From Dietzia aerolata (GTDB lineage Bacteria; Actinomycetota; Actinomycetes; Mycobacteriales; Mycobacteriaceae), in the NCBI RefSeq assembly GCF_014144865.1, contig NZ_JAALDM010000117.1:1-55093 (forward strand): a DNA stretch of 55,093 nt. Reading direction: 5' to 3'. Under the pieces are notes generated by a model that was not told the origin of the DNA, did no database searches, and worked only from the letters and a program-made list of their open reading frames with translations. Position numbers and translations under genes: made by a program. Shown one piece after another: positions 44,829 to 55,093 of this stretch (position 1 is its first letter; each line of letters opens with the position of its first letter).

Positions 44829-46373
44829 CTACGCCGTCCCCTCGGTCGCGTCACGCAGCGTCTCCGCCGCCGCAACCGCACGCAGCACCGCCATCGCCTT
44901 GTTCCGGCACTCCTCGTCCTCGGCGGCCGCGACGGAATCCGCGACGATCCCGGCACCGGCCTGGACATAGGCCGTGCCGTCCTTGATGACCGCAGATCGG
45001 ATCGCGATCGCCTGGTCGGTGTTGCCGGCGAAGTCGACGTAGCCGACCACTCCCCCGTACACGCCGCGCCGGGTGTCCTCGAGGTCCTCGATGATCTGCA
45101 ACGCGCGGGGCTTGGGCGACCCGGACAACGTGCCTGCAGGGAAACATGCAGTCACCGCATCCAAGCCGGTGCGTCCCTCCGCCAACCGGCCGGTCACCGT
45201 CGAGACCAGGTGCATCACGTGGCTGTAGCGTTCCACCTGCCGGAACTCGGTCACCGTCACCGTGCCAGGCTCGCACACCCGGCCCAGGTCATTGCGGCCG
45301 AGATCGACCAGCATGAGATGCTCTGCATTCTCCTTGACGTCTTCGACCAGATCTTTGGCCAGCAGGTGATCGTGCTCGTCGTCGTCGCCCCTCGGCCTCG
45401 TCCCCGCGATCGGGTGCGTCGTCGCCATGCCGTCGGTGACCGTCACCAACGCCTCGGGGCTCGAACCGACGATCGTGAACGCCGTACCCCCGAACCCATC
45501 CGGTCCCGAACCATTCGGGATCGTCATCAGGAACATGTACGGGCTCGGGTTGGTCGTGCGCAGGATCCGGTACACATCGCGCGGCGAAGCTGACGTGTCC
45601 ACCTCGAAGCGCTGGCTGATGACCACCTGGAACGACTCACCGGCGTGGATCTGCTCGATGATGTTCGCCACCCGCGAGTGGTAGGTCTCCTCATCGGTGC
45701 GACGCCTGATGTCGGGCGTGGCGGCATCGAACACGCTCACCCCACCGTGCGCGGGAGCGGCCAGTCGGGCGGTCATCGACTCCACCCGGGCCACGGCGTC
45801 CTCGTAGGCCTCCTCGATGCGCTCATCACTGCCGTCCCAGTTCACGGCATTGGCGATGAGGTGAATGCGGCCCTCGTGGTGATCGAATGCCGCCAGGTCC
45901 GTGGCGAGCAGTTGCACCAGTTCGGGCACCTGCAGGTCGTCGATCGTGTCGGTCTCGATCCGCTCGAGTCTGCGGACGATGTCGTAGCCGAGGTAGCCCA
46001 CCATCCCGGAGGTCAACGGGGGCAGGCCGTCGATCTGATCGGTGCGCAGCAGCTCGAGCGTGCGGCGCAGTGCCTCCAAGGGGTCCCCACCCGTCGGGGC
46101 TCCGGCCGGTGCGGTCCCCCACCAGGTCGCTTCGCCCGCCTCGTCGACCGTCAGCGCGGCGGCGGCCCCACAGCCGATGAACGACCATCGCGACCACGAC
46201 CTGCCGTGCTCCGCCGATTCGAGCAGAAAGGTGCCCGGCCTGTCATTGGCGAGCTTGGCGTACGCCGACAGCGGCGTCTCGGAATCGGCGAGGACGGTAC
46301 GCACGACCGGCACCACACGATGCCCAGCCGCCAGTGCGCGGAACTGCTCGAAAGTGGTGGTGCGGGTACTCAT
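44829..46373 (-). CDS. trpE: Anthranilate synthase component I
   Basis: TrpE makes anthranilate from chorismate and, with the TrpG amidotransferase, uses glutamine. The 514-residue product has the N-terminal domain with the feedback site region ([18 protein letters not shown] contains the ESA...S pattern), then the chorismate-binding domain: [75 protein letters not shown] and [12 protein letters not shown]. TrpG is not encoded in the window. The ATG overlaps the small 4-oxalocrotonate tautomerase gene upstream (ATGA), linking it to the his genes. Confidence 0.96.
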   Translation of the reverse strand: MSTRTTTFEQFRALAAGHRVVPVVRTVLADSETPLSAYAKLANDRPGTFLLESAEHGRSWSRWSFIGCGAAAALTVDEAGEATWWGTAPAGAPTGGDPLEALRRTLELLRTDQIDGLPPLTSGMVGYLGYDIVRRLERIETDTIDDLQVPELVQLLATDLAAFDHHEGRIHLIANAVNWDGSDERIEEAYEDAVARVESMTARLAAPAHGGVSVFDAATPDIRRRTDEETYHSRVANIIEQIHAGESFQVVISQRFEVDTSASPRDVYRILRTTNPSPYMFLMTIPNGSGPDGFGGTAFTIVGSSPEALVTVTDGMATTHPIAGTRPRGDDDEHDHLLAKDLVEDVKENAEHLMLVDLGRNDLGRVCEPGTVTVTEFRQVERYSHVMHLVSTVTGRLAEGRTGLDAVTACFPAGTLSGSPKPRALQIIEDLEDTRRGVYGGVVGYVDFAGNTDQAIAIRSAVIKDGTAYVQAGAGIVADSVAAAEDEECRNKAMAVLRAVAAAETLRDATEGTA

Positions 46374-46549
46374 CCGTAAACCTGGCCGCCCACCCCGAAG
46401 GACTCATGCGGCATGTCCGCGACGTGGACCCACACCTTGGCCGGGTCCTTGCCCGCGGCGTCGGCATACGCCGTGGTGACCGCTTCGATAACTCGGGCCC
46501 GGTCCTCCGCGGGCATTCCAGCGAGCTGATTGATCTGGATGAAGGGCAT
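46370..46549 (-). CDS. 4-oxalocrotonate tautomerase-family protein, 59 residues
   Basis: This short gene encodes a product starting [13 protein letters not shown], with proline directly after the initiator methionine. Pro1 is the catalytic base of the tautomerase superfamily after Met removal. The rest fits the 60-residue 4-OT fold: a helix with [14 protein letters not shown], then [22 protein letters not shown]. The protein would form a hexamer or dimer-of-trimers. It sits between hisI (6 nt upstream) and trpE (ATGA overlap), so it is co-translated with amino-acid biosynthesis genes. The substrate is unknown; no aromatic catabolic genes are near. It is short enough to be missed by gene callers. 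Confidence 0.85.
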   Translation of the reverse strand: MPFIQINQLAGMPAEDRARVIEAVTTAYADAAGKDPAKVWVHVADMPHESFGVGGQVYG

Positions 46550-46555
46550 GTCGCT

Positions 46556-46909
46556 CTAGTCCTCCCTGAGAAGTGTGGCGGTGTCGAAGCAGCTGGTGGT
46601 GCCGTTGTGGCATGCCGCGCCGGTCTGGTCCACGCGCAGCAGTACGACGTCGCCGTCACAGTCGATCTCGACACTGCGCACGTGCTGAACGTGACCGGAG
46701 GTCTCGCCCTTGACCCACCGCGTGCCGCGGGAGCGCGAGAAGTACACACCCCGCCTGGTCGCGAGCGTCTCTGCCAGTGCGGCGTCATCCATCCACGCCA
46801 TCATCAGCACCCGGCCAGTGGTCGCGTCCTGCACCACTGCAGCGACGAGGCCGTCTGCCGTCCGGGAGAGTCGATCGGCGATCTCCGGATCGAGGGTGAA
46901 GTCACTCAT
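46556..46909 (-). CDS. hisI: Phosphoribosyl-AMP cyclohydrolase
   Basis: HisI opens the adenine ring of phosphoribosyl-AMP in histidine synthesis. The 117-residue, monofunctional protein has [34 protein letters not shown], and the metal-binding [22 protein letters not shown] (key Asp and Cys residues). No HisE (pyrophosphohydrolase) domain is fused and hisE is not in the window. The ATG overlaps hisF (ATGA). Confidence 0.96.
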   Translation of the reverse strand: MSDFTLDPEIADRLSRTADGLVAAVVQDATTGRVLMMAWMDDAALAETLATRRGVYFSRSRGTRWVKGETSGHVQHVRSVEIDCDGDVVLLRVDQTGAACHNGTTSCFDTATLLRED

Positions 46910-47679
46910 CGGACGGTGATCCCCTCGGCGGCCATCGCCTTCTTCACGTCTCCGATGGTCATCTCACCGAAGTGGAAGACACTCGCGGCGAGCACGGCAT
47001 CGGCGCCGGCCTGAACCGCGGGAGCGAAATGCTCCACCGCACCGGCACCGCCCGAGGCGATGACCGGAATGGTGACCGCCTCGCGCACGGCTCGCAGCAT
47101 CGACAGGTCGAAGCCGGCTTTGGTGCCATCGGCATCCATCGAGTTGAGCAGGATCTCCCCCACTCCAAGCTCCTGGCCACGCTGTGACCACTCGACCGCG
47201 TCGATTCCGGTTCCACGTCGCCCACCGTGAGTGGTGACCTCCCACCCGGACGGGGTCGACCTCTCGCCCTCCGGAACTGTGCGCGCATCGACAGACAGGA
47301 CGATGCACTGTGAGCCGAAGCGACGGCTGAGCTCTGCCAGCAGTTCAGGGCGCGCGATGGCGGCGGTGTTCACGCTCACCTTGTCTGCACCCGCACGCAG
47401 CAACTGGTTCACGTCGTCCTCGGTCCGGACGCCGCCACCGACGGTGAGCGGAATGAAAATCTGCTCGGCGGTCCGCTCGACCACATCGATCATCGTTCCC
47501 CGCCCCGATGACGACGCGGTCACGTCGAGGAAAGTCAGCTCATCGGCACCCTGCTCGCCGTAGGCCGCGGCTAACTCCACGGGATCTCCGGCGTCGCGTA
47601 GATCAAGAAAATTGACGCCCTTGACTACACGGCCGGCGTCGACGTCGAGACAAGGGATCACTCGGGTTGCAAGAGTCAT
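46906..47679 (-). CDS. hisF: Imidazole glycerol phosphate synthase, cyclase subunit
   Basis: The 257-residue TIM barrel makes imidazole-glycerol phosphate with ammonia from HisH. Landmarks are [19 protein letters not shown] (catalytic Asp 11 region), [37 protein letters not shown] (Asp ~130) and [12 protein letters not shown]. The start ATG 47679 gives the family N-terminus; the longer open frame is not supported. It follows the inositol monophosphatase gene by 7 nt. Confidence 0.97.
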   Translation of the reverse strand: MTLATRVIPCLDVDAGRVVKGVNFLDLRDAGDPVELAAAYGEQGADELTFLDVTASSSGRGTMIDVVERTAEQIFIPLTVGGGVRTEDDVNQLLRAGADKVSVNTAAIARPELLAELSRRFGSQCIVLSVDARTVPEGERSTPSGWEVTTHGGRRGTGIDAVEWSQRGQELGVGEILLNSMDADGTKAGFDLSMLRAVREAVTIPVIASGGAGAVEHFAPAVQAGADAVLAASVFHFGEMTIGDVKKAMAAEGITVR

Positions 47680-47686
47680 GATCGGT

Positions 47687-48601
47687 TCATCGTCCTTCTT
47701 CGAGCCACGGGCGCGGGCTCTCTGGTTCCGGGGTCGCCCGTCGACGACCCGCTTCGAAGAAATTGCTCGGATCACCGAGCTGTGTCACCGTGTCTAACAC
47801 CTCGGCGTGGGCACGCGAGCCGGCAGCCAGCATCGACTGGGACTCGACAGACCACGGCTCACCCGCCAGGTCAGTCACCACACCGCCGGCAGCGCGAATA
47901 TGTGAGGCTCCCGCTGCGTTGTCCCAGGCGAAGTTCCCGAAGCTCACGGCGGCGGACAGCCTGCCGGAGGCCACGAACGACAGGTCCACCCCGGTGGAGC
48001 CGAACTTACGGGTCCGAGCCGCATGGACAGTGAGCCGCTCGAACACCTCGCGCCGATACGCCGGCGGGTACGTGGTCCTGCCGCCAGTGTTGAGGGAACC
48101 GAGACCGAGAGCCACGTCCCTCATCGACACGTCGGGCAGCGCCGAGACGATCTCGTCGTTCTCACGCAGCGGTCCGCCTGCGACGGAGGTAAACCGCAGC
48201 CCGAGCATCGGCAGCCAGGTCAGTCCCAGTACTGGCTGGCTCTCATGGACGAGAGAAAGCAGGATTCCGGCGGTGGGGATCCCGAGGGAGTAATTGGCGG
48301 TGCCGTCGATAGGGTCGACAACCCACAGGGTCCCCTCGTTGACGGGAGGTCCACCGAACTCCTCACCATGAACCTCCAGCCCGGTGCCCTCACGCAGCGC
48401 ATCCGAGATCCGGCGCTCGAGTTCCAGGTCCAACTCGGTGGCGAAATCATTTCGGCTGCCTTTTTCCTGGACTCCCGGGGCGCCGACGCCCTCGATGAAG
48501 CGCGGCGTGACCTCGTCGAGCACCCGGGTGGCCAGTGCGAGCGCCTCCGCCGGGTCGACGGGAAGGTCCGTCGGCAGGGTGTTTCCGGTCGAAAATGTCA
48601 T
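47687..48601 (-). CDS. impA: Inositol monophosphatase family protein of the his cluster
   Basis: This is a 304-residue metal-dependent phosphatase. Signature motifs are GEEFGG (metal Glu), [17 protein letters not shown] (metal Asp residues, about 95-110) and [15 protein letters not shown] near the C-terminus. The same gene lies between hisA and hisF in corynebacteria and mycobacteria (impA). It may dephosphorylate inositol-1-phosphate or, as in HisN-type relatives, histidinol phosphate, which is otherwise unassigned because HisB here lacks a phosphatase domain. ATG 48601 has AGGAGG 6 nt upstream; ATG 48625 is an alternative. Confidence 0.92.
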   Translation of the reverse strand: MTFSTGNTLPTDLPVDPAEALALATRVLDEVTPRFIEGVGAPGVQEKGSRNDFATELDLELERRISDALREGTGLEVHGEEFGGPPVNEGTLWVVDPIDGTANYSLGIPTAGILLSLVHESQPVLGLTWLPMLGLRFTSVAGGPLRENDEIVSALPDVSMRDVALGLGSLNTGGRTTYPPAYRREVFERLTVHAARTRKFGSTGVDLSFVASGRLSAAVSFGNFAWDNAAGASHIRAAGGVVTDLAGEPWSVESQSMLAAGSRAHAEVLDTVTQLGDPSNFFEAGRRRATPEPESPRPWLEEGR

Positions 48602-48656
48602 CTCGGGCCTCCTGCTCGAGGTCATGCAGCGGGTGACTACCAGAGGGTCACTGCAC

Positions 48657-49415
48657 TCAGCGGCTGCTCACGGCGGCGAGCGCCTCCGGAAGGGTGAAAC
48701 GCCCCGCGTACAGCGCCTTGCCGATGATCGCGCCCTCGATGCCCTGGGGCACCAGAGAGGCGATGGCCTCGAGGTCCGCGACGGAGGACACGCCACCCGA
48801 GGCGACCACGGGAGCATCGGTGGCGGCACACACCTGCGACAACATGTCGAGGTTCGGACCGCCGAGCATGCCGTCCTTGGACACGTCGGTCACGACGTAG
48901 CGGGCGCACCCGTCACGATCGAGACGCTCGAGCACCTCCCACAGGTTTCCACCGTCAGACACCCATCCCCGGCCACGCAGTCGGGGGTCGCCATCGACCA
49001 CGCGGACGTCCAGCCCCACCGCGATTCGGTCACCGTGACGAGCGATCGCGGAGCGGCACCACTCGGGGTTCTCCAGGGCGGCAGTGCCCAGGTTCACGCG
49101 TGCACATCCGGCGGACAGTGCGGCCTCGAGAGACTCGTCATCGCGGAGCCCGCCGGACATCTCGACCTTGATGTCGAGAGTGCCCACGACCTCGGCGAGG
49201 AGCTCGCGGTTGCTGCCTCGTCCAAATGCGGCATCGAGATCGACGAGGTGGACCCATTCGGCGCCGTCGCGCTGCCACTGCAGCGCGGCCTCCAGCGGGG
49301 AACCGTAGGAGGTTTCGGTCCCCGCCTCTCCCTGGACGAGCCGGACGGCCTGGCCATCGGCGATGTCGACGGCGGGAAGGAGTTCGAGGTAAGAAGCGTT
49401 GCTCACGGTGGTCAC
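48657..49415 (-). CDS. hisA: Phosphoribosyl isomerase (HisA, possibly bifunctional PriA)
   Basis: The 252-residue TIM barrel isomerises ProFAR in histidine synthesis. It shows [21 protein letters not shown] (catalytic Asp), [69 protein letters not shown] (second Asp) and [13 protein letters not shown]. The sequence is very close to mycobacterial PriA, which also does the TrpF reaction. No trpF is present in this trp cluster, in line with a dual role. The GTG start overlaps the stop of the small membrane-protein gene (GTGA). Confidence 0.95.
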   Translation of the reverse strand: MTTVSNASYLELLPAVDIADGQAVRLVQGEAGTETSYGSPLEAALQWQRDGAEWVHLVDLDAAFGRGSNRELLAEVVGTLDIKVEMSGGLRDDESLEAALSAGCARVNLGTAALENPEWCRSAIARHGDRIAVGLDVRVVDGDPRLRGRGWVSDGGNLWEVLERLDRDGCARYVVTDVSKDGMLGGPNLDMLSQVCAATDAPVVASGGVSSVADLEAIASLVPQGIEGAIIGKALYAGRFTLPEALAAVSSR

Positions 49416-49702
49416 CCTAGTCCGTCACGGCCGGTGTCATCGTCATCGCCCACGCCGTCCGCCGGCTCGTCCCCGTACTCCGCCCGAATGGCGCGGTCTG
49501 TGATCCGGTTTGAGGCCACCCCCATGGCGACAATGGTCAGCACGATTCCGACGAAAGCCGCCACGGCTCGTCCTGCCGGGCTTAGCGGTAGAACGCCCAC
49601 CAGGACCGCCGTGAGTGCCAGTCCGAGAACTCCGGCGCCCGCAACCCAGAGTGCGAGGGTCGCGAACGACACCGGAGCCGGAGCACCGTCCCGCCTAGCC
49701 AA
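49412..49702 (-). CDS. Small two-segment membrane protein in the his operon
   Basis: The 96-residue protein has two hydrophobic segments (about 11-37 and 46-66) and an acidic C-terminus ([13 protein letters not shown]). It overlaps hisH at its start by 8 nt and hisA at its end by 4 nt, so it is firmly part of the operon. I do not recognise a family. It may be the equivalent of small membrane proteins found in his clusters of related actinobacteria. Confidence 0.75.
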   Translation of the reverse strand: MARRDGAPAPVSFATLALWVAGAGVLGLALTAVLVGVLPLSPAGRAVAAFVGIVLTIVAMGVASNRITDRAIRAEYGDEPADGVGDDDDTGRDGLG

Positions 49703-50360
49703 GGGACCGGATCCAGTTCTCGAGCAGCTGCAGCCCCGCGTCCCCGGACTTCTCCGGGTGGAACTGGGTTGCGGTCAGCGGCCCATTCTCCACCGCCGCC
49801 ACGAATCTCGTACCGTGCGACGCCCAGGTCACATCCGGTGCACGCAGGTGATCGGAGGGTTCCATCGTCCAGTCGCGAACGCCGTAGGAGTGGACGAAGT
49901 AGAAACGTTCGTCAGCCGGCATGCCGGCGAAAATCACCGACTGTTCTGCCGCCTCGACGGTGTTCCATCCCATGTGCGGAAGGACAGGCGCCTCGAGTCG
50001 TTCAACGACTCCGGGCCACTCCCCGCATCCTTTGACGCCGGCGGAGCCCGAGTGCTCGCCGTCGGCAAACTCCAGCCCTCGGTCAAACATCACCTGCATC
50101 CCCACACAGATCCCGAAGACGGGCCGGGATCCCGCGAGACGCTCGCCGATGATCCGAGGACCCTTGACGGCCTCGAGTCCCTGCATGCACGCGGCGAAGG
50201 CGCCGACCCCGGGCACCACGAGAGCCTCGGACTCTGTGGCCTCGCGGGGATCCGAGGTCACCTCGACACTCGCCCCCACGCGCTCCAATGCCCGTTGCGC
50301 CGATCGCAGGTTGCCTGATCCGTAGTCCAGAATTGCCACCCGCGTGGCCGCTTTCGTCAT
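49695..50360 (-). CDS. hisH: Imidazole glycerol phosphate synthase, glutamine amidotransferase subunit
   Basis: The 221-residue class I amidotransferase supplies ammonia to HisF. The catalytic triad is visible: the cysteine in [11 protein letters not shown] (about residue 85), and His and Glu in QFHPEKSG near the C-terminus. The N-terminus [22 protein letters not shown] is typical. The oxyanion region VVPGVGAF is present. The ATG overlaps the MFS gene (ATGA). Confidence 0.96.
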   Translation of the reverse strand: MTKAATRVAILDYGSGNLRSAQRALERVGASVEVTSDPREATESEALVVPGVGAFAACMQGLEAVKGPRIIGERLAGSRPVFGICVGMQVMFDRGLEFADGEHSGSAGVKGCGEWPGVVERLEAPVLPHMGWNTVEAAEQSVIFAGMPADERFYFVHSYGVRDWTMEPSDHLRAPDVTWASHGTRFVAAVENGPLTATQFHPEKSGDAGLQLLENWIRSLG

Positions 50361-51604
50361 CCGTCCACCTTATCGCCGGTTTGTAGTTGAGTCAGATCGC
50401 GTGGGGGCCTGGTGCGGCGGGCGTAGATCGCCGCCGGCGCTCCCACGACGAGGACGATTGCCGCGGACACGGCGAACAGCACCACGTATCCGAATCCGGC
50501 CAGTCCGCCCATGACGATCGAACCGAGTCCTGTGCCGGTGTCGAAGGAAATGTTCCACGACGCTGACGCCGTCCCCAGTCGTGACCGTGGCATTCTCTCG
50601 AACGATGCCACCAGGGCGTCGTTTTGCACAGCGCCGAATCCCAGGCCGAACACCATGGTGGGAACGAGGAACCACCAGGGATTCACTTCCACTGTCAGCA
50701 GCACCGCGATGCCGATCATGCCGAGTGCCGCCAGTCCCAGACCCGGCCACACCATGGCACCGGGCCCCCGGCGATCGGAGATGTTGCCTGCAAAGGTTCG
50801 GCCCACGATGACGCCCGCGCCGAGTAGTCCGAGCCCGACACCCGCCACCACGGCGCCGCTGCCGTGGACGATCTCATCGAGCGCGGGAGACAGGAACGAG
50901 GCGGCCGCGCCGTACGGAAGTGACACGGCCAGCATCACCAGGAACGGACCCACCAGCAGGATGAGCACTTGTTTCGTACTCAGCGCGGCCCTGTCCGCCG
51001 GCTTGGTCGGGGTCGGATACACATTCGGTAGACGTGCGGCCGCGAACAGTCCCACGACGCCGAATGCTGTCGCGCTCCACGCCACCACCGGCAGTCCGAA
51101 CGCCTCGAGGAGCCACAGTCCCGCCGGTAGGAACAGCGCCTCGGAGATTCCGATCGCCAGGCCGATCAGGGAGGTGGCCCGGCCGAGCATTCCCGCAGGC
51201 GCGAGCTCGGCCACCAGTGCCGAACCGGCGACGGTCATCATGCCGAATCCGGCACCGCGAACGGCACTGATCGCGAGCACACCGAACGACACGTCGAACA
51301 CGGCGAGAAGGCCGGACGGCAGGCCGAGCAGTGCACTGCCGACCGCCAGGACCCAGCGATATCCGATCGCCGCAGTGATCCGAGGGGTCGCCAGCTGGAA
51401 CAGGACGGTGACCGTCATGAACACACCGGTGGTCGCCCCGGCGACGAACTCGCTGCCACCACCGCGCACGACCGCGAGCGGCACGACGGGAAGGAGCAGG
51501 GAGAACCCGCCGAAGGCGAGCAGGACCAGTGCGAAGGCGGCGAGGATGCCCGGCGTTCGGGTCAGCTGGGAGAGCGCCCCGGGCTCGGTGCCACCGCGGG
51601 TCAC
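50357..51604 (-). CDS. MFS transporter within the his operon
   Basis: The 415-residue protein has about 12 membrane segments in two halves. It is a drug/metabolite:proton antiporter-like MFS protein with a [18 protein letters not shown] motif in the first half and a RxGRT-like loop ([17 protein letters not shown]) in the second. It sits between hisB (7 nt) and hisH (ATGA overlap). A membrane transporter in this position is also known in Corynebacterium glutamicum. It may export histidine or an intermediate, but the substrate is not established. The start is GTG 51604. Confidence 0.88.
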   Translation of the reverse strand: MTRGGTEPGALSQLTRTPGILAAFALVLLAFGGFSLLLPVVPLAVVRGGGSEFVAGATTGVFMTVTVLFQLATPRITAAIGYRWVLAVGSALLGLPSGLLAVFDVSFGVLAISAVRGAGFGMMTVAGSALVAELAPAGMLGRATSLIGLAIGISEALFLPAGLWLLEAFGLPVVAWSATAFGVVGLFAAARLPNVYPTPTKPADRAALSTKQVLILLVGPFLVMLAVSLPYGAAASFLSPALDEIVHGSGAVVAGVGLGLLGAGVIVGRTFAGNISDRRGPGAMVWPGLGLAALGMIGIAVLLTVEVNPWWFLVPTMVFGLGFGAVQNDALVASFERMPRSRLGTASASWNISFDTGTGLGSIVMGGLAGFGYVVLFAVSAAIVLVVGAPAAIYARRTRPPRDLTQLQTGDKVDG

Positions 51605-51611
51605 GCCGACA

Positions 51612-54741
<3,130 letters not shown>

Positions 54742-54775
54742 GGGTGTGGCCTTTCCTCGGGGTGTACCGCGGGAC

Positions 54776-54781
54776 AGTCTA
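54776..54781 (-). promoter_or_regulatory. hisD: Predicted -10 box of the his operon
   Basis: On the minus strand TAGACT lies 34 nt upstream of the hisD ATG, leaving room for a short leader with the GAGGAAAGG site. The -35 region is weak. The rest of the 116-nt gap to the ABC gene shows no feature. Confidence 0.35.
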
Positions 54782-54857
54782 GTTGCGCAGAACTCCTGAG
54801 CGATCCGGCACACCTGAGCGGGTGCGGGCGCGCGCACCCGGCCAGCCTGTGAACCGG

Positions 54858-55093
54858 TCAGACCACGGCCCCGTCGACGAGGTGGATCCGCGCGTCGGCG
54901 CGGTCCGCGATCCCCGCGTCGTGGGTGATGAGCATCAGCGCTACGCCCTCCTCGCGCGCGGTGCCGATCAGCAGGTCCATCACGGCGGCGCCGGACTCGG
55001 AGTCGAGCGCGCTGGTCGGCTCGTCCGCCAGCAGCAGCGACGGCTGGCCCATCAGCGCGCGGGCGACCGCGACGCGCTGCCGCTGCCCACCGG
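54858..55093 (-). CDS. ABC transporter ATP-binding protein, C-terminal fragment (cut by window edge)
   Basis: The last 78 codons are visible. They start in the signature [13 protein letters not shown], continue with Walker [13 protein letters not shown] and the switch histidine in LMLITHDAG, and end HLVDGAVV. This LolD/MacB-like arrangement suggests an exporter or lipoprotein/cell-division-type ATPase, but the N-terminal part is outside the window. It lies upstream of hisD on the same strand; the 116-nt gap contains a likely hisD promoter, so they are probably separate units. Confidence 0.85.
   Translation of the reverse strand, partial: GGQRQRVAVARALMGQPSLLLADEPTSALDSESGAAVMDLLIGTAREEGVALMLITHDAGIADRADARIHLVDGAVV

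Overview
The window is high-GC DNA with densely packed, overlapping genes. It looks like a core chromosomal segment of a mycolic-acid actinobacterium (order Mycobacteriales). The genus Dietzia is my best guess, from general gene content only. Supporting evidence is a mycothiol-dependent alcohol dehydrogenase, a CoaE-GrpB fusion, three secreted DUF4185 proteins of the kind linked to D-arabinan, and a gene order that, from memory, closely follows Mycobacterium tuberculosis from pheT back through uvrA, uvrB, coaE, rpsA, polA, pyk, lgt, trp and his. I see no insertion sequence, prophage, CRISPR array or rRNA.

Layout. 1-8.8 kb: translation genes infC-rpmI-rplT-rRNA methyltransferase-ABC-F on the minus strand, then a plus-strand pair encoding a secreted phospholipase A2-like protein and an alpha/beta-hydrolase, then a two-component system and pheS-pheT (pheT cut by the window edge). 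9-20.6 kb: DNA repair and stress genes (uvrA, uvrB, a HelD-type helicase, a universal stress protein), with a metallo-hydrolase, a DoxX-like repeat protein and a small lipoprotein. 20.7-26.5 kb: three secreted DUF4185 (GH183-like) proteins, with coaE on the opposite strand between the second and third. 26.8-35 kb: rpsA, a methyltransferase, an amino-acid ABC importer, polA and an unusual CAA-anticodon tRNA. 35.2-40 kb: a polyketide-cyclase-like protein, the mycothiol formaldehyde pair, a secreted M23 peptidase and pyk. 40.1-54.7 kb: one minus-strand run hisD-C-B-MFS-hisH-membrane protein-hisA-impA-hisF-hisI-4OT-trpE-membrane protein-trpC-B-A-lgt, mostly joined by ATGA/GTGA overlaps. The right edge holds the end of an ABC transporter ATPase.

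Working together. The his and trp genes form one amino-acid biosynthesis block ending in the lipoprotein-modifying enzyme lgt. trpD, trpG and trpF are absent here, so HisA may be the bifunctional PriA type. uvrA, uvrB and polA cover nucleotide excision repair. The accessory interest lies in the DUF4185 triplet, which may act on the cell's own arabinan, in the lipase-like pair, in the odd tRNA, in the structured infC leader with a non-canonical ATC start, and in a recurring promoter pattern (TANNNT 6-7 nt before the start codon, no Shine-Dalgarno) that predicts many leaderless mRNAs.
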